Positions 34,771 through 44,374 of a stretch of 64,000 nt of DNA are shown one piece after another. Positions within the stretch are counted from its first letter, which is position 1; every line of letters starts with the position of its first letter. The notes under the pieces were generated by a model. That model saw nothing but the letters and a program-made list of their open reading frames with translations. It did no database searches and had not been told where the DNA came from. The stretch comes from Butyrivibrio sp. (lineage in GTDB: Bacteria > Bacillota > Clostridia > Lachnospirales > Lachnospiraceae), in NCBI GenBank assembly GCA_016291375.1, contig JAEEXE010000001.1:1-64000 (forward strand), written 5' to 3'. The position numbers were made by a program, and so were the translations under genes.

Positions 34771-35901
34771 TCAGATTATTTTATTTCCTCTTGCAAATAC
34801 GGCTTTTACTTCAAATGTCTTTTTATCGATAAGTACAAGATCTGCGAATTTACCGGGCGTAATTGATCCCGTAAACTCATAGCATCTGACCGCCTTTGCA
34901 GGTGTAACAGTCGCAGAATATACCGCGTCTTCAATCGGAATTCCCACATTAAGTACGGCATGTCTTAAGCATCCCATAAGGTTGGTAACAGAGCCTGCTA
35001 TAGTGCCGTCATGAAGCTTGGCTTCGTTTCCTCTTACGGTAACGGGCTGCTTACCAAGCTCGTACTCTCCGTCTGCAAGTCCCGTAGCCATCATTGAATC
35101 ACTTATAAGAGCCACTCTCTCTTTTCCGAAGAGCTTAAATGTTGCTCTCACCATAGGTGCCGCTACATGGATTCCGTCGCAGATAAGCTCCGCAACAACG
35201 TCGCCGTCCTCGGCTGCTGCCGCGATAGGTCCGGGATTCCTGTGATGAAGCGGTGCCATCGCATTATAAAGATGTGTCATATGTCTTGCGCCCGCATCTA
35301 TAGCTCTTTTTGCCATATCATAATCGGCATCGGTGTGCGCTATGGAAATCCTGCACTTCTTGGAAATCTCATTGATAAAATCCATCGAAGGTGTATCTTC
35401 TTCAGGAGCGATATCGCAGAGCATTATGCATCCTTCCGATACCTCAATGAGTCTGTTAAACATGTCTATATCAGGCTTTCTGATATATTTCGTATTCTGC
35501 GCGCCGCACTTTTTTTCAGAGATAAAAGGTCCTTCCATGTTGATTCCTTGGAAGTATGCTCTTTTACCGTCTTCCTGAGTCTTCTTATAGGATGCGGCAT
35601 TCTTCATGACCTTAGTGAGATCTTCCTCAGAAAGAGTCATTGTCGTCGGCGTAAGAGTCGTAACACCCTGTCTGACTTCATAGTCGAGGATCTTCTCAAG
35701 TGTACTTAGTTCTCCGTCACTGAAATCAACGCCGTTACAGCCGTGAGTGTGAATATCGACAAGTCCGGGAATGGCATAACATCCGGAAGCATCGACACTC
35801 TCTCCGCCTGCGTTTTCCGCAAACTTAGTACCGTCTATAAAAATATCTTTTGATACAAAGGAGCCTTCTTCGGTAAAAACAGCTGCATTCTTAATTATCA
35901 T
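34771..35901 (-). CDS. nagA: N-acetylglucosamine-6-phosphate deacetylase
   Basis: A 376-residue amidohydrolase that converts GlcNAc-6-phosphate to glucosamine-6-phosphate and acetate. Family marks: DIHTHGCNGVDFSDG near residue 50, NMEGPFISEKKCGAQN (metal Glu), HLYNAMAPLHHRNPG, CDGIHV and the catalytic Asp in ISDSMMATG. It starts three bases after nagB with GGGGAG inside the nagB end, so the two are one operon for amino-sugar breakdown. Cytoplasmic. Confidence 0.95.
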   Translation of the reverse strand: MIIKNAAVFTEEGSFVSKDIFIDGTKFAENAGGESVDASGCYAIPGLVDIHTHGCNGVDFSDGELSTLEKILDYEVRQGVTTLTPTTMTLSEEDLTKVMKNAASYKKTQEDGKRAYFQGINMEGPFISEKKCGAQNTKYIRKPDIDMFNRLIEVSEGCIMLCDIAPEEDTPSMDFINEISKKCRISIAHTDADYDMAKRAIDAGARHMTHLYNAMAPLHHRNPGPIAAAAEDGDVVAELICDGIHVAAPMVRATFKLFGKERVALISDSMMATGLADGEYELGKQPVTVRGNEAKLHDGTIAGSVTNLMGCLRHAVLNVGIPIEDAVYSATVTPAKAVRCYEFTGSITPGKFADLVLIDKKTFEVKAVFARGNKII

Positions 35902-35904
35902 GTT

Positions 35905-36627
35905 TTATCTCCCCATAGCTGCTTCGTCTGCAACGATATAAAGGTCATTGTGAAGCTGTAAGATTGAGCCCGGAACCTCCGGAGTGATCACTCCGTTAAG
36001 GCACTTATTAAGGGCGTCCGCTTTGTCCGCGCCGCTTACGATCAGCACGATCTTCTTGGCGGACATGATACTCTTAATTCCCATTGTGATAGCCTGTCTC
36101 GGAACCATAGACTCATCGTCAAAAAGTCTTGAATTGGCTTCTATCGTACTCTGAGTCAGATTTACGAGATGTGTTCCCGTTGAGAAATGATCATCAGGCT
36201 CGTTAAATCCGATGTGACCGTTTCTTCCAAGACCGAGTACCTGAAGATCCGCGCCTCCGAATAAAGCGATAAGGTCGTCGTAGTCCTTACACTCCATCTC
36301 GATGTCTTTGGCCATTCCGTTTGGAAGATGCACGTTTTCAGGTTTGATATCAACTTTGGAAAAGAGATTGTCATTCATGAAATAGTGATAGCTGTGCTCA
36401 TCCTCTTTGGGAAGTCCGACATACTCATCAAGGTTAACCGTGCGCACCTTGGAAAAATCAAGATCGTTCTTGTTATACCACTCGACAAGCTGCTTATAAG
36501 TACCGATAGGTGATGAACCCGTTGCGAGTCCGAGAACGCTGTCAGGCTTTAAGATAACCTGCGCGGAAATAAGATTTGCTGCCCTTCTGCTGACAGCATC
36601 GTAGTTTTTCTCAACGTAAATCTGCAT
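35905..36627 (-). CDS. nagB: Glucosamine-6-phosphate deaminase
   Basis: A 240-residue NagB starting MQIYVEKNYDAVSRRAANLI; it turns glucosamine-6-phosphate into fructose-6-phosphate and ammonia. Motifs: GLATGSSPIGTY, the catalytic NLDEY region and GLGRNGHIGFNEP. The ATG at 36627 follows AGGGG; the open frame further upstream lacks a ribosome site and crosses a TATAAT (36700-36705) that probably is the promoter. Together with NagA it reverses the direction of GlmS, which is encoded at 61057. Confidence 0.95.
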   Translation of the reverse strand: MQIYVEKNYDAVSRRAANLISAQVILKPDSVLGLATGSSPIGTYKQLVEWYNKNDLDFSKVRTVNLDEYVGLPKEDEHSYHYFMNDNLFSKVDIKPENVHLPNGMAKDIEMECKDYDDLIALFGGADLQVLGLGRNGHIGFNEPDDHFSTGTHLVNLTQSTIEANSRLFDDESMVPRQAITMGIKSIMSAKKIVLIVSGADKADALNKCLNGVITPEVPGSILQLHNDLYIVADEAAMGR

Positions 36628-36772
36628 AACACTAACCCCTTTGATATAAATAAATTTACAGCTGCGCATAATCTCGCAGCATCCATAACCCTTATCCACA
36701 TTATAGTCTTACGGAAAAGAAAAAAAAACCTCACATCGAAAACCCGACAAAAAAAGTCAACAAAAGACAAAG

Positions 36773-36829
36773 GCCGTCAGTCCCTTTGCATTTTTGAGCC
36801 TTAGCGGAAAATGCAAAGGGACTGACGGC
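36773..36829 (-). terminator. Strong terminator after the SDR gene
   Basis: A perfect 22-bp inverted repeat (36773-36794 with 36808-36829, starting GCCGTCAGTCCC) with a 13-base loop. The minus strand then has T-rich CTTTGTCTTTTG. It ends the SDR transcript just before the nagB promoter. Confidence 0.88.
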
Positions 36830-36875
36830 TGGAAATCCGTTCAATGTAACCCGGTTATGTCTATTGTGATCATGA

Positions 36876-37631
36876 TCACTGAACAACTATACCACCGTTA
36901 GGAGAAATAGTCTGTCCTGTAAGATACGAAGCTGTAAGGATATAACCAAGTGCGCCTGAAATATCAGGAACGTCTCCGATATAGCCTTGAGGTATAGTTG
37001 CAGCGAGAGCATTGAGTTCATCCTGATTAACTCCTCTAAGCATATCAGTCATGATCATTCCGGGTGCGATGGCATTAACTCTGACACCTCTTCCCGCAAA
37101 CTCCATGGCAAGCGCTCTTGTAAGGCCTATAACTCCGGCCTTGGCTGCGCAATAATCAGCTTGATTGACAACTCCGATCATTCCTCCGATCGATGAAGTA
37201 TTAACTATACAGCACTGGTTATCCTTGCTGCTGTGATTTACCATATACGGAAGAACAAGATGTGTCATGTGAAGAAAACTCATGAGGTTAGTATTTATAA
37301 CACGCTCATAATCTTCTTTCTTAATATCGATCCAATTGCTGTTATTAGTGATTCCGGCGTTATTTACAAGGACATCGATCTTGTCCCCAAACTTATCAAC
37401 GGCCGCTTTTACCAAGGCCTCACAGTCCTCATACTTGCTTACATCAGCTCTTACAACAAGCGTATCAACACCGTATTCTTTTTTTACCTTCTCGGCAATA
37501 TTATCCGATAAAGCCTTTGAAGATTCGCTTCTGTAATTAATAACTACATTGTAGCCAAGCTCCCCAAGCTTAAGAGACATTCCTTCACCGATTCCTCTTG
37601 AACCTCCGGTAATAATTGCAGTTTTTGCCAT
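36876..37631 (-). CDS. Short-chain dehydrogenase/reductase (FabG-like)
   Basis: A 251-residue classical SDR: cofactor motif TGGSRGIGEG (residues 7-16), NNAG near 90, active-site Ser in VNTSSIGG and the catalytic Tyr-Lys in YCAAKAG. It reduces or oxidises a keto or hydroxy group with NAD(P). It resembles FabG-type 3-oxoacyl reductases, but it is alone, outside any fatty acid cluster, so the substrate may well be a sugar or other small molecule. AAGGAGG precedes the start and a palindrome lies in its promoter region. Confidence 0.88.
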   Translation of the reverse strand: MAKTAIITGGSRGIGEGMSLKLGELGYNVVINYRSESSKALSDNIAEKVKKEYGVDTLVVRADVSKYEDCEALVKAAVDKFGDKIDVLVNNAGITNNSNWIDIKKEDYERVINTNLMSFLHMTHLVLPYMVNHSSKDNQCCIVNTSSIGGMIGVVNQADYCAAKAGVIGLTRALAMEFAGRGVRVNAIAPGMIMTDMLRGVNQDELNALAATIPQGYIGDVPDISGALGYILTASYLTGQTISPNGGIVVQ

Positions 37632-37679
37632 TTGTACCCCATCCTCCTTCTAGTAATATTCTTTACTCTAATACACTAT

Positions 37680-37695
37680 AATTCGACTGCGAATT
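37680..37695. promoter_or_regulatory. Palindrome in the SDR promoter region
   Basis: AATTCG and CGAATT with a 4-base gap, about 50 bases upstream of the SDR start and adjoining a minus-strand TATAGT-like -10. Possible operator for an unidentified regulator. Confidence 0.35.
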
Positions 37696-37739
37696 ACTAA
37701 TTTATCATAACACATTTAGCTCATTCCCGACAGAAAGTA

Positions 37740-38855
37740 TTATCCCCAAACTTCTTCAGCAATTTCTTTTACAAGTTTGAGCTTAGCCCACTGCTCTTCT
37801 TCCGTGAGCTTATTTCCGATCTCGCATGATGCGAATCCGCACTGAGGGCTTAAATACAGGCGATCGAGCGGAATGTATTTAGCTGCCTCGTGAATTCTTG
37901 CGATCACCTTCTCTTTATCTTCAAGTACAGGTGACTTTGTTGTGATAAGGCCGAGTACTACTTTCTTATCATCCGAAACCTTTGAAAGAGGCGCGAAGCC
38001 ACCGGATCTCTCATCATCATACTCAAGGAAAAGAGCATTCACATTCTCTTTTGCAAATACGTGATCCGCTACTGTATCGTAAGGACCGCTTGTAAAGTAT
38101 GTTGAATGATAGTTACCTCTGCAGATGTGTGATGTGATAACCATGTCTGAAGGCTTTCCTTCAAGTGCAAGATTATTTACTTCAAGAAGCTGATCCTGTA
38201 CTTCTTCAAGATCTATGCCAAGTGATTTGTATCTGAGCTTAGCGGCGTCTCCGACGATTGCTCCCCATGTGCAGTCATCGAACTGAAGGTTTCTGCAGCC
38301 CGCATCGTAAAACTGCTTGATAACGTCTCTGTAAGCTGCCGCAACGTCCTTGATAAGCTCCTTGTTGTCGGGATAGAACTGTCTTGTTCTCTCAAAGTTG
38401 GCAGGTACGATCATCTGCTGGAAAGTCTGCGCAGGTGCAGGGATTGTGTACTTTGCTACTGTATTCTCATCTTCGAACTGCTTAAGGAACTTGAAGTACT
38501 CAACGAAAGGATGTGCCTTAGCCTTGATCTTGCCTACAAGGTATGTGTCATCAAGAACAGCGAGCTCTCCGTTAAAGGGAACTCCGTTTCCTGTTGCCTT
38601 GTGCTCAACGCCTTCAAATCCCCACATGAAATCGAGGTGCCAGAAGGTTCTTCTGAACTCTCCGTCAGTGATTATGTGATATCCAAGCTCTTTCTGCTTG
38701 GCTACTACCTTGGTGATCTCATCATTTACTATCTTGTCGTACTCTTCCTGTGTAATCTTTCCTTCCTGAAAAGAAGCCTTGGCATCCTTAAGTGCCTGAG
38801 GCCTTAAAAAGCTTCCTACAAAGTCATAACGATATGGTGTCTGAATCTTACTCAT
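37740..38855 (-). CDS. MetE-like cobalamin-independent methyltransferase (YxjG/YxjH type)
   Basis: A 371-residue protein of the catalytic (C-terminal) half family of methionine synthase MetE; full MetE has about 750 residues. It starts with PYRYDFVGSFLRP and has ITDGEFRRTFWHLDF, FDDCTWG, SHICRGNYHSTY, and the zinc-type C-terminal LSPQCGFAS. Short YxjG-like members are thought to methylate homocysteine or a related thiol with a donor other than the polyglutamyl folate used by MetE. No S-box or T-box was seen upstream. The gene stands alone, with the glycogen phosphorylase terminator just upstream. Confidence 0.88.
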   Translation of the reverse strand: MSKIQTPYRYDFVGSFLRPQALKDAKASFQEGKITQEEYDKIVNDEITKVVAKQKELGYHIITDGEFRRTFWHLDFMWGFEGVEHKATGNGVPFNGELAVLDDTYLVGKIKAKAHPFVEYFKFLKQFEDENTVAKYTIPAPAQTFQQMIVPANFERTRQFYPDNKELIKDVAAAYRDVIKQFYDAGCRNLQFDDCTWGAIVGDAAKLRYKSLGIDLEEVQDQLLEVNNLALEGKPSDMVITSHICRGNYHSTYFTSGPYDTVADHVFAKENVNALFLEYDDERSGGFAPLSKVSDDKKVVLGLITTKSPVLEDKEKVIARIHEAAKYIPLDRLYLSPQCGFASCEIGNKLTEEEQWAKLKLVKEIAEEVWG

Positions 38856-38940
38856 CTATGTTGTCTCCTTCCAATAGTTGCCAGTTTAATGAGATGAGTA
38901 TAAGCCTATCGCATCAGTAGGTATAATATAAAATATAATA

Positions 38941-38971
38941 GGCCATCCATAGATTTAATCTATGGATAGCC
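38941..38971 (-). terminator. Terminator of the glycogen phosphorylase gene
   Basis: ATCCATAGAT and its complement form a 10-bp stem with a 3-base loop, extended by GGC/GCC across one mismatch. The minus strand then reads TATTATATTTTATATT. Confidence 0.8.
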
Positions 38972-38988
38972 CGCTTAGATCAAATGCA

Positions 38989-41295
38989 TCATAAATGCCA
39001 AATGTCTTTATTGTAATCGTTTATCGTTCTGTCCGATGAGAAGTAGCCTGCCTTGGCGATATTTGTAAGCATCATCTTCTTCCACTTATCGCGGTTCTCA
39101 TAATCTGCAAAGATCTCATCCTTTTTCTTGATATAGCTCTCAAGATCCAAAAGTGTCATGAACCAGTCTTTGTTTATGAGCTCTTTGTAGAGTCTTTCAA
39201 GGTTCTCCTTGTGACCGACCGCAAGGCACTTCTTACTTACAATGAAATCCACAGCTTCTTTTATCACAGGACTCTTTTTATAATAGTCCTTGGATACGTA
39301 ATCGGCTTTCTTGTAGTGCTTAATAACTTCATCGGCCTTTACTCCGAAAATGTAGATATTGTCATCTCCTACAAGCTCATGGATCTCAACGTTGGCTCCG
39401 TCATCGGTTCCGAGTGTGACCGCACCGTTAAGCATGAACTTCATGTTACTTGTTCCGGAAGCTTCCTTTGATGCAAGTGAGATCTGCTCAGAAACATCAC
39501 ACGCAGGGATAAGCTTCTCTGCGTAAGTAACGTTGTAGTTCTCAACCATGATAACCTTCATGTACTTGTTCACATCGGGATCGTTGTTTACGATCTCGGA
39601 AAGCACAAGAATAAGGTGAATAATGTCTTTTGCTATGACATAAGCAGGTGCAGCCTTGGCGCCGAAGATAAATGTGATCGGGCGTGTAGGCTTCTTGCCG
39701 CCCTTGATCTCAAGATACTTATGAATAATATAAAGAGCATTCATCTGCTGTCTCTTGTACTCATGAAGTCTCTTTACCTGAATATCGAAGATTGAATCGG
39801 GATCAACCTCGACATTTTCATGCTTCTTAAGATACTCCGCAAGCTCTTTTTTCTTGCCCTTCTTGATGGCATCGAGCTCGTCGAGAACCTCCTGTTCATC
39901 AATATGATCAAGGAGCTTTTCAAGCTTAAGTGCGTCCTTCTTGAAGCCGTCGCCGATCGTCTTTGAAAGGAAATCGGTAAGCGGATGGTTGCAGGACATA
40001 AGCCATCTTCTGAAGGTGATACCGTTGGTCTTATTATTGAACTTCTCGGGATAGATCTTGTAGAAGTCATTGAGCTCACTGTCCTTAAGGATATCAGTAT
40101 GAATAGCGGCAACACCGTTGATAGAGAAGCCGTAGTGGATATCGATAAAGGCCATGTGAACCTTCTTATCCTTGTCAATTATATGAACCTTGGGGTTCTT
40201 GTGCTTAGCCTTAACTCTCTTATCAAGCTCTTTTATATACGGAACGAGCTGAGGAACAACCTTCTCCATGTATGCGAGAGGCCATGTCTCGAGCGCCTCG
40301 GCAAGGATTGTGTGGTTGGTGTAAGCGCAGGTCTTACTTACAACGCTTATCGCTTCGTCAATGTTAAACGCCTTATCCTCAACGAGAATCCTGATAAGCT
40401 CGGGGATTATCATTGTAGGATGCGTATCGTTGATCTGAATAACCGCATGATTGTGAAGCTCATGAAGGTCGTACTGACGCTCCTTCTGCTCTCTTAAAAT
40501 AAGCTGAGCCGCGTTGGAAACAAGGAAATACTCCTGATATATTCTAAGTAAATTACCGGCCTCATCCGAATCATCGGGATAGAGGAAAAGAGTAAGATTC
40601 TTGTCGATCTTGGTCTTGTCGAAATCGATGCCCTTTTTTACGAGGCTTTCATCAATGCTCTCAATATCAAAAAGACGAAGCTTGTTAACACCTGTATCGT
40701 AGCCCGCAATGTTCATATTGTAGAGCCTTGATACGACCTTTTTCTTGCCAAAAGAAACTTCGAAGGTGGTATCCGTCTTCTCAAGCCAGCTCATATCCTC
40801 GATCCAGTCATTCTTTTCCGCATTCTGAAGGTGATCTTTAAATACCTGCTTGAAAAGTCCGTAGTGATAGCAAAGTCCGATTCCCTCTCCGGAAAGTCCG
40901 AGTGTAGCGATGGAATCAAGGAAGCATGCCGCAAGTCTTCCAAGTCCGCCGTTTCCAAGTGAAGGCTCGGGCTCGCACTCCTCTATCTGTGCAAGGGATT
41001 TGCCGTTCTTTTCAAGGATGGCATTAACCCTGTCGTATACACGTAAATTTATAAGATTATTGGAAAGAAGTTTACCGATAAGGAACTCCATTGAAATGTA
41101 GTAAATCTTCTTCTCGCCGTTACTAAGTTCAGTAACGTCCATAAGACGTGTAGTCATCTCAAGAAGCACATAGTAAGTCTCCTTGTCTGTGCACTCCTTA
41201 AGTGTTTTTCCAAATAATTCTCCTGCAATTCCGTCAAGCTGCTCCTCAAGATTGAGAACCAATACGTCGCGCTGCATATTCGTGTGCTTGGACAT
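38989..41295 (-). CDS. glgP: Glycogen/maltodextrin phosphorylase
   Basis: A 768-residue GT35 phosphorylase that releases glucose-1-phosphate from alpha-1,4-glucans. The pyridoxal-phosphate lysine lies in [18 protein letters not shown]; other blocks are [19 protein letters not shown] and [16 protein letters not shown] [17 protein letters not shown]. Its length is slightly below the 800-plus residues of many bacterial homologues. Expression seems controlled by twin LacI-type operators at 41333 and 41374, and a LacI regulator is encoded immediately upstream. Cytoplasmic; supplies glycolysis from stored glycogen or imported dextrins. Confidence 0.94.
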   Translation of the reverse strand: MSKHTNMQRDVLVLNLEEQLDGIAGELFGKTLKECTDKETYYVLLEMTTRLMDVTELSNGEKKIYYISMEFLIGKLLSNNLINLRVYDRVNAILEKNGKSLAQIEECEPEPSLGNGGLGRLAACFLDSIATLGLSGEGIGLCYHYGLFKQVFKDHLQNAEKNDWIEDMSWLEKTDTTFEVSFGKKKVVSRLYNMNIAGYDTGVNKLRLFDIESIDESLVKKGIDFDKTKIDKNLTLFLYPDDSDEAGNLLRIYQEYFLVSNAAQLILREQKERQYDLHELHNHAVIQINDTHPTMIIPELIRILVEDKAFNIDEAISVVSKTCAYTNHTILAEALETWPLAYMEKVVPQLVPYIKELDKRVKAKHKNPKVHIIDKDKKVHMAFIDIHYGFSINGVAAIHTDILKDSELNDFYKIYPEKFNNKTNGITFRRWLMSCNHPLTDFLSKTIGDGFKKDALKLEKLLDHIDEQEVLDELDAIKKGKKKELAEYLKKHENVEVDPDSIFDIQVKRLHEYKRQQMNALYIIHKYLEIKGGKKPTRPITFIFGAKAAPAYVIAKDIIHLILVLSEIVNNDPDVNKYMKVIMVENYNVTYAEKLIPACDVSEQISLASKEASGTSNMKFMLNGAVTLGTDDGANVEIHELVGDDNIYIFGVKADEVIKHYKKADYVSKDYYKKSPVIKEAVDFIVSKKCLAVGHKENLERLYKELINKDWFMTLLDLESYIKKKDEIFADYENRDKWKKMMLTNIAKAGYFSSDRTINDYNKDIWHL

Positions 41296-41332
41296 TTTTT
41301 CTTCTCCTCTCTAAATCAGGTAAATTGATTTC

Positions 41333-41397
41333 GGAAAACGTTTTCCAAAATCCTATATCGGTACTGTATCATAGGAAAACGTTTTCTGCAAGTGCAA
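41333..41397 (-). promoter_or_regulatory. glgP promoter with twin LacI-type operators
   Basis: TTGCAC (41392-41397) and TATGAT (41368-41373) with an 18-base spacer. The palindrome GGAAAACGTTTTCT (41374-41387) fills the spacer and the perfect GGAAAACGTTTTCC (41333-41346) lies downstream of the start site. They are 41 bases apart, about four helical turns, so one dimer pair could bridge them. Confidence 0.8.
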
Positions 41398-41430
41398 CTT
41401 TATAAATTTACATTGAATAGAAATCCTTAT

Positions 41431-42420
41431 TCAATAAATGATATCTTCATATTTCATTCGCACAAGTTCATGAGAAGCCACTATCTTGCGCCCCTTTTCT
41501 CCGTTCATAAGTCCTGCCAGTTCCTCAAGAGCCATTCCCGAAATATCCGCAAAATCCTGTTTTACGGTATTCATCTGTTTTCCTACGTAGCCCATAAGCA
41601 TGATGCCGTCAAAACCGCATACCGGCCTGAATATATCCATATCTATAAGTGCCTTCATTGCTCCTATAGCCATAAGGTCGGAAGCGCATACGACTATGTC
41701 ATTGTTCTTGGCAAATTTCATGGTTATCTCTCTGGCCGTAAGCTCGGAGAACTTGCCGTTTTTCACGGTAAGCTTTAGCTTCTTTTCATCGCAGAGCTTT
41801 TTGATACCTTCAAGCCTCTCTCCGGTGACGTATCCGTACTCATCTCCGGAAATATAGAGAACTTTCTTACTCTTATTCTCTGTGATTGTCTTCTTGGCTA
41901 TATCGTACTGAGCCTTTGCCTGATCGACGCTGACCGATGATGTCGTCTCATTTACCATAGGCGCATCAACAACAACTATCTTGAAATTACCACTCTCAAT
42001 GAGCTTATGAAGGACCTTATCCTTGGTCGTCATGCCATAGATTATAAGTCCCTTTATTCCCTGTGAAACAAAGTAATTCGTGACTTCTGCAACGGTCATA
42101 TCCTCTATCATGGACATGAAAACAGTGATAACATCCATCTGCAGCTCTTTTGCCTTGTGCACCGCACCTGAAATATACTGCATATTGATCTCATCTCTTG
42201 AATTACTGCGCTGACCGAGTCGTATAAGAAGCGCCACTCTGCCGGCTTTCTTGGATGAAAGCGTTGCAGCTACGGTGTTGGGAACAAAGCCGAGCCTGTC
42301 CACCACTTCATTAACTTTTTTCCTTGTTGCTTCACTTACATTCGGATAGTTGTTTAAAACCTTGGAGACCGTTGAAATAGCAACTCCCGCCTCCTTGGCC
42401 ACGTCTTTTATCGATACCAT
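41431..42420 (-). CDS. LacI-family transcriptional regulator
   Basis: A 329-residue regulator starting MVSIKDVAKEAGVAISTVSK, the LacI helix-turn-helix, with hinge VAATLSSKKAG and a periplasmic-binding-type sensor domain. The ATG at 42420 has AGAGG before it; a longer frame upstream reads through structured non-coding DNA and is rejected. The nearby GGAAAACGTTTTCC operators ahead of glgP have the CG-centred symmetry this family recognises, so glgP is its likely target; the effector is unknown. Confidence 0.9.
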   Translation of the reverse strand: MVSIKDVAKEAGVAISTVSKVLNNYPNVSEATRKKVNEVVDRLGFVPNTVAATLSSKKAGRVALLIRLGQRSNSRDEINMQYISGAVHKAKELQMDVITVFMSMIEDMTVAEVTNYFVSQGIKGLIIYGMTTKDKVLHKLIESGNFKIVVVDAPMVNETTSSVSVDQAKAQYDIAKKTITENKSKKVLYISGDEYGYVTGERLEGIKKLCDEKKLKLTVKNGKFSELTAREITMKFAKNNDIVVCASDLMAIGAMKALIDMDIFRPVCGFDGIMLMGYVGKQMNTVKQDFADISGMALEELAGLMNGEKGRKIVASHELVRMKYEDIIY

Positions 42421-42459
42421 ATATTTGCCTCTGAAAACTATTATACTATATATGATGTA

Positions 42460-42540
42460 CGAATTACTCCATGGCGGAGCCATTCTCGTAATTCTACAAC
42501 CATTCGGAAATCGCTGATTTGCTACGCAAACAGCTTTTTT
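42460..42540 (+). ncRNA. Candidate small RNA or structured leader divergent from lacI
   Basis: A nested hairpin GAATTAC/GTAATTC (42461-42494) enclosing ATGGC/GCCAT is followed by GCTG-TTTGC paired with GCAAA-CAGC (42513-42534) and six T. On the plus strand this is hairpin plus terminator, and TTGCCT (42425) with TATATA (42447), 16 bases apart, could be a promoter. No coding potential. It might instead be the lacI leader on the other strand. Confidence 0.3.
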
Positions 42541-42556
42541 CCTCATGTTTGTGCGG

Positions 42557-42610
42557 GTCACGAATACAAAAAGTTTCTCATGCAAGCATGAAAACTTTTT
42601 GTATTGTGAC
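42557..42610 (-). terminator. Long hairpin after the ABC exporter gene
   Basis: GTCAC plus AATACAAAAAGTTT pairs with AAACTTTTTGTATT plus GTGAC (one bulged base), 19 bp in all, with an inner CATG/CATG pairing. It begins 10 bases past the exporter stop. There is no T run after it, so it may be a weak terminator or a processing/stability element. Confidence 0.5.
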
Positions 42611-42619
42611 ACCTGTATA

Positions 42620-44353
42620 TCATATCTTCCCTAACTGCATGCGATAGTATTTCTCATACAAGCCGCCGTTCATTACGAGCTCTTTGTGGGTTCCGCGCTC
42701 TTCGATGCCGTTGTTTCCAAGCACGATGATCTCATCGGCGCCAAGTATCGTAGAAAGTCTGTGCGCGATCGTTATCGTCGTTCTTCCGACCGACAATTTT
42801 TCAAGACTGTCCTGAACGTATCTCTCACTTTCGTTATCAAGCGCGCTAGTAGCCTCATCAAGGATAAGGATCGGGGGATTCTTAAGGAACACTCTTGCGA
42901 TAGCGATCCTCTGCTTCTGTCCGCCCGAAAGTCTTGCTCCTCTCTCACCCACACGAGTATCAAAGCCGCTTGGAAGAGAATCTATAAACTCCAAGAGATC
43001 CGCTTTCTCCGCAGCCTCTCTGATTTCCTCAAATGTGGCGTCGGGCTTACCGTATGCGATATTCTCCCTGACGGTCCCGTTAAAAAGATATACATCCTGC
43101 TGCACGATACCGATAAATGAACGAAGCGACCTCTGCGTAACGTCGCGGATATCGATTCCGTCTATCTTGACGCTTCCGCCCGTAACATCGTAAAACCTTG
43201 GAAGAAGCGAGCAAAGCGTTGTCTTTCCGCCACCGGAAGGGCCGACAATCGCTACATTTCTGCCTTTATCAACATGAAGATCTATATGATCAAGAACGTT
43301 ATCCTCTTCTCCGTAGGCAAAAGAAACATCTTCGTAGTCGATAACACCTTCCACCTTCGTAAGCTCTTTTGCCCCCTCTTTATCAACTATTTCGGGCATC
43401 GTATCCATGACCTCGCAGAATCTTCCAAAGCCCGCAAGCCCCTTCTGAAGCTGCTCCGTAAACTCGACAAGTACGTTCACGGGATTGATGAAGATGTTGA
43501 TGTAGAGAGCATAGATAGCCATGTCCTCTACGCTCATCTGCCCTTTGGCGATAAACACGCCGCCCGCAACGATAACGGTCACAAACAGGAGCCCTTCAAA
43601 GAAATTGTTTCCCGAATGGAAGAGAGCCATCTGCTTGTAATTGTCTTTCTTGGATTCAAGGAAAGCGAGGTTGCTTTCGTCAAATTTCTTTTCCTCGATC
43701 TCCTCACCGGTAAAGGATTTCACGACCTTGATGCCGCCGAGCGTATCCTGAAGTGATGAATTGATGCCGGCAACCTTCTTCCTGTTATCGGAGAACGTTG
43801 CTCTCATCTTCTTGTTGCGGCTTACGGAAAAAACAGCCATAACAAGCACTACTACGACCAGGCATAGCGTCATCGGCACGTTTATTCGCATAAGCAAAAT
43901 GATCGATCCGACTATTTTTATAAAAGAAATAAATATGTTCTCGGGGCCGTGGTGGGCAAGCTCGGAAATATCGAAAAGGTCCGAGACAAGCTTACTCATC
44001 ATCTCTCCCGTATTGTGCGTATCATAGTAGGAAAAAGAAAATGCTTCAAAGCGTTCAAACAGCTCTTTTCGCATGCCCGATTCCATCTTGGCGCCCATCA
44101 TATGACCCCAGTAGGTAACATACCATCTGCAGAGGAATCTGATGAAATACAGAACCAGCAAAACAAGTCCGATTATCCAGATTCTCTTTATGATGACCTG
44201 TGGTTCTTCCAAGAAAAGTGTTGCTCTGAGTATCCTTATAAACTGCGGAAAAACAAGGTCTATAACAGATAAGACCGTGGCGCAGAAAAGGTCGAACAAA
44301 AATACTCCTATATATGGTTTGTAATACGGTATAAATTTCTTGATAAGATCCAT
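42620..44353 (-). CDS. ABC exporter, fused membrane and ATPase domains
   Basis: A 577-residue half-size exporter of the MsbA/LmrA type: six helices in the first 320 residues, then an ATPase with Walker A GPSGGGKTTL, signature LSGGQKQR, Walker B ILILDEATSALD and H-loop IAHRLST. It would function as a homodimer, pumping drugs or lipids, or peptides. It starts 21 bases after the MATE pump gene, so both efflux systems are one operon. The upstream region of that operon holds the three evenly spaced inverted repeats at 45991-46191. Confidence 0.92.
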   Translation of the reverse strand: MDLIKKFIPYYKPYIGVFLFDLFCATVLSVIDLVFPQFIRILRATLFLEEPQVIIKRIWIIGLVLLVLYFIRFLCRWYVTYWGHMMGAKMESGMRKELFERFEAFSFSYYDTHNTGEMMSKLVSDLFDISELAHHGPENIFISFIKIVGSIILLMRINVPMTLCLVVVVLVMAVFSVSRNKKMRATFSDNRKKVAGINSSLQDTLGGIKVVKSFTGEEIEEKKFDESNLAFLESKKDNYKQMALFHSGNNFFEGLLFVTVIVAGGVFIAKGQMSVEDMAIYALYINIFINPVNVLVEFTEQLQKGLAGFGRFCEVMDTMPEIVDKEGAKELTKVEGVIDYEDVSFAYGEEDNVLDHIDLHVDKGRNVAIVGPSGGGKTTLCSLLPRFYDVTGGSVKIDGIDIRDVTQRSLRSFIGIVQQDVYLFNGTVRENIAYGKPDATFEEIREAAEKADLLEFIDSLPSGFDTRVGERGARLSGGQKQRIAIARVFLKNPPILILDEATSALDNESERYVQDSLEKLSVGRTTITIAHRLSTILGADEIIVLGNNGIEERGTHKELVMNGGLYEKYYRMQLGKI

Positions 44354-44374
44354 GTATGTCTCCGTTTTAAGTAT

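Noticed and set aside
38856-38940. SAM riboswitch or T-box ahead of the MetE-like gene
   Set aside because: Too short and no conserved motif; only an ordinary hairpin belonging to glgP is present.
42421-42612. 64-codon N-terminal extension of the LacI regulator
   Set aside because: Crosses three hairpins and a TATAAT box; the start at 42420 gives the standard LacI N-terminus with AGAGG upstream.
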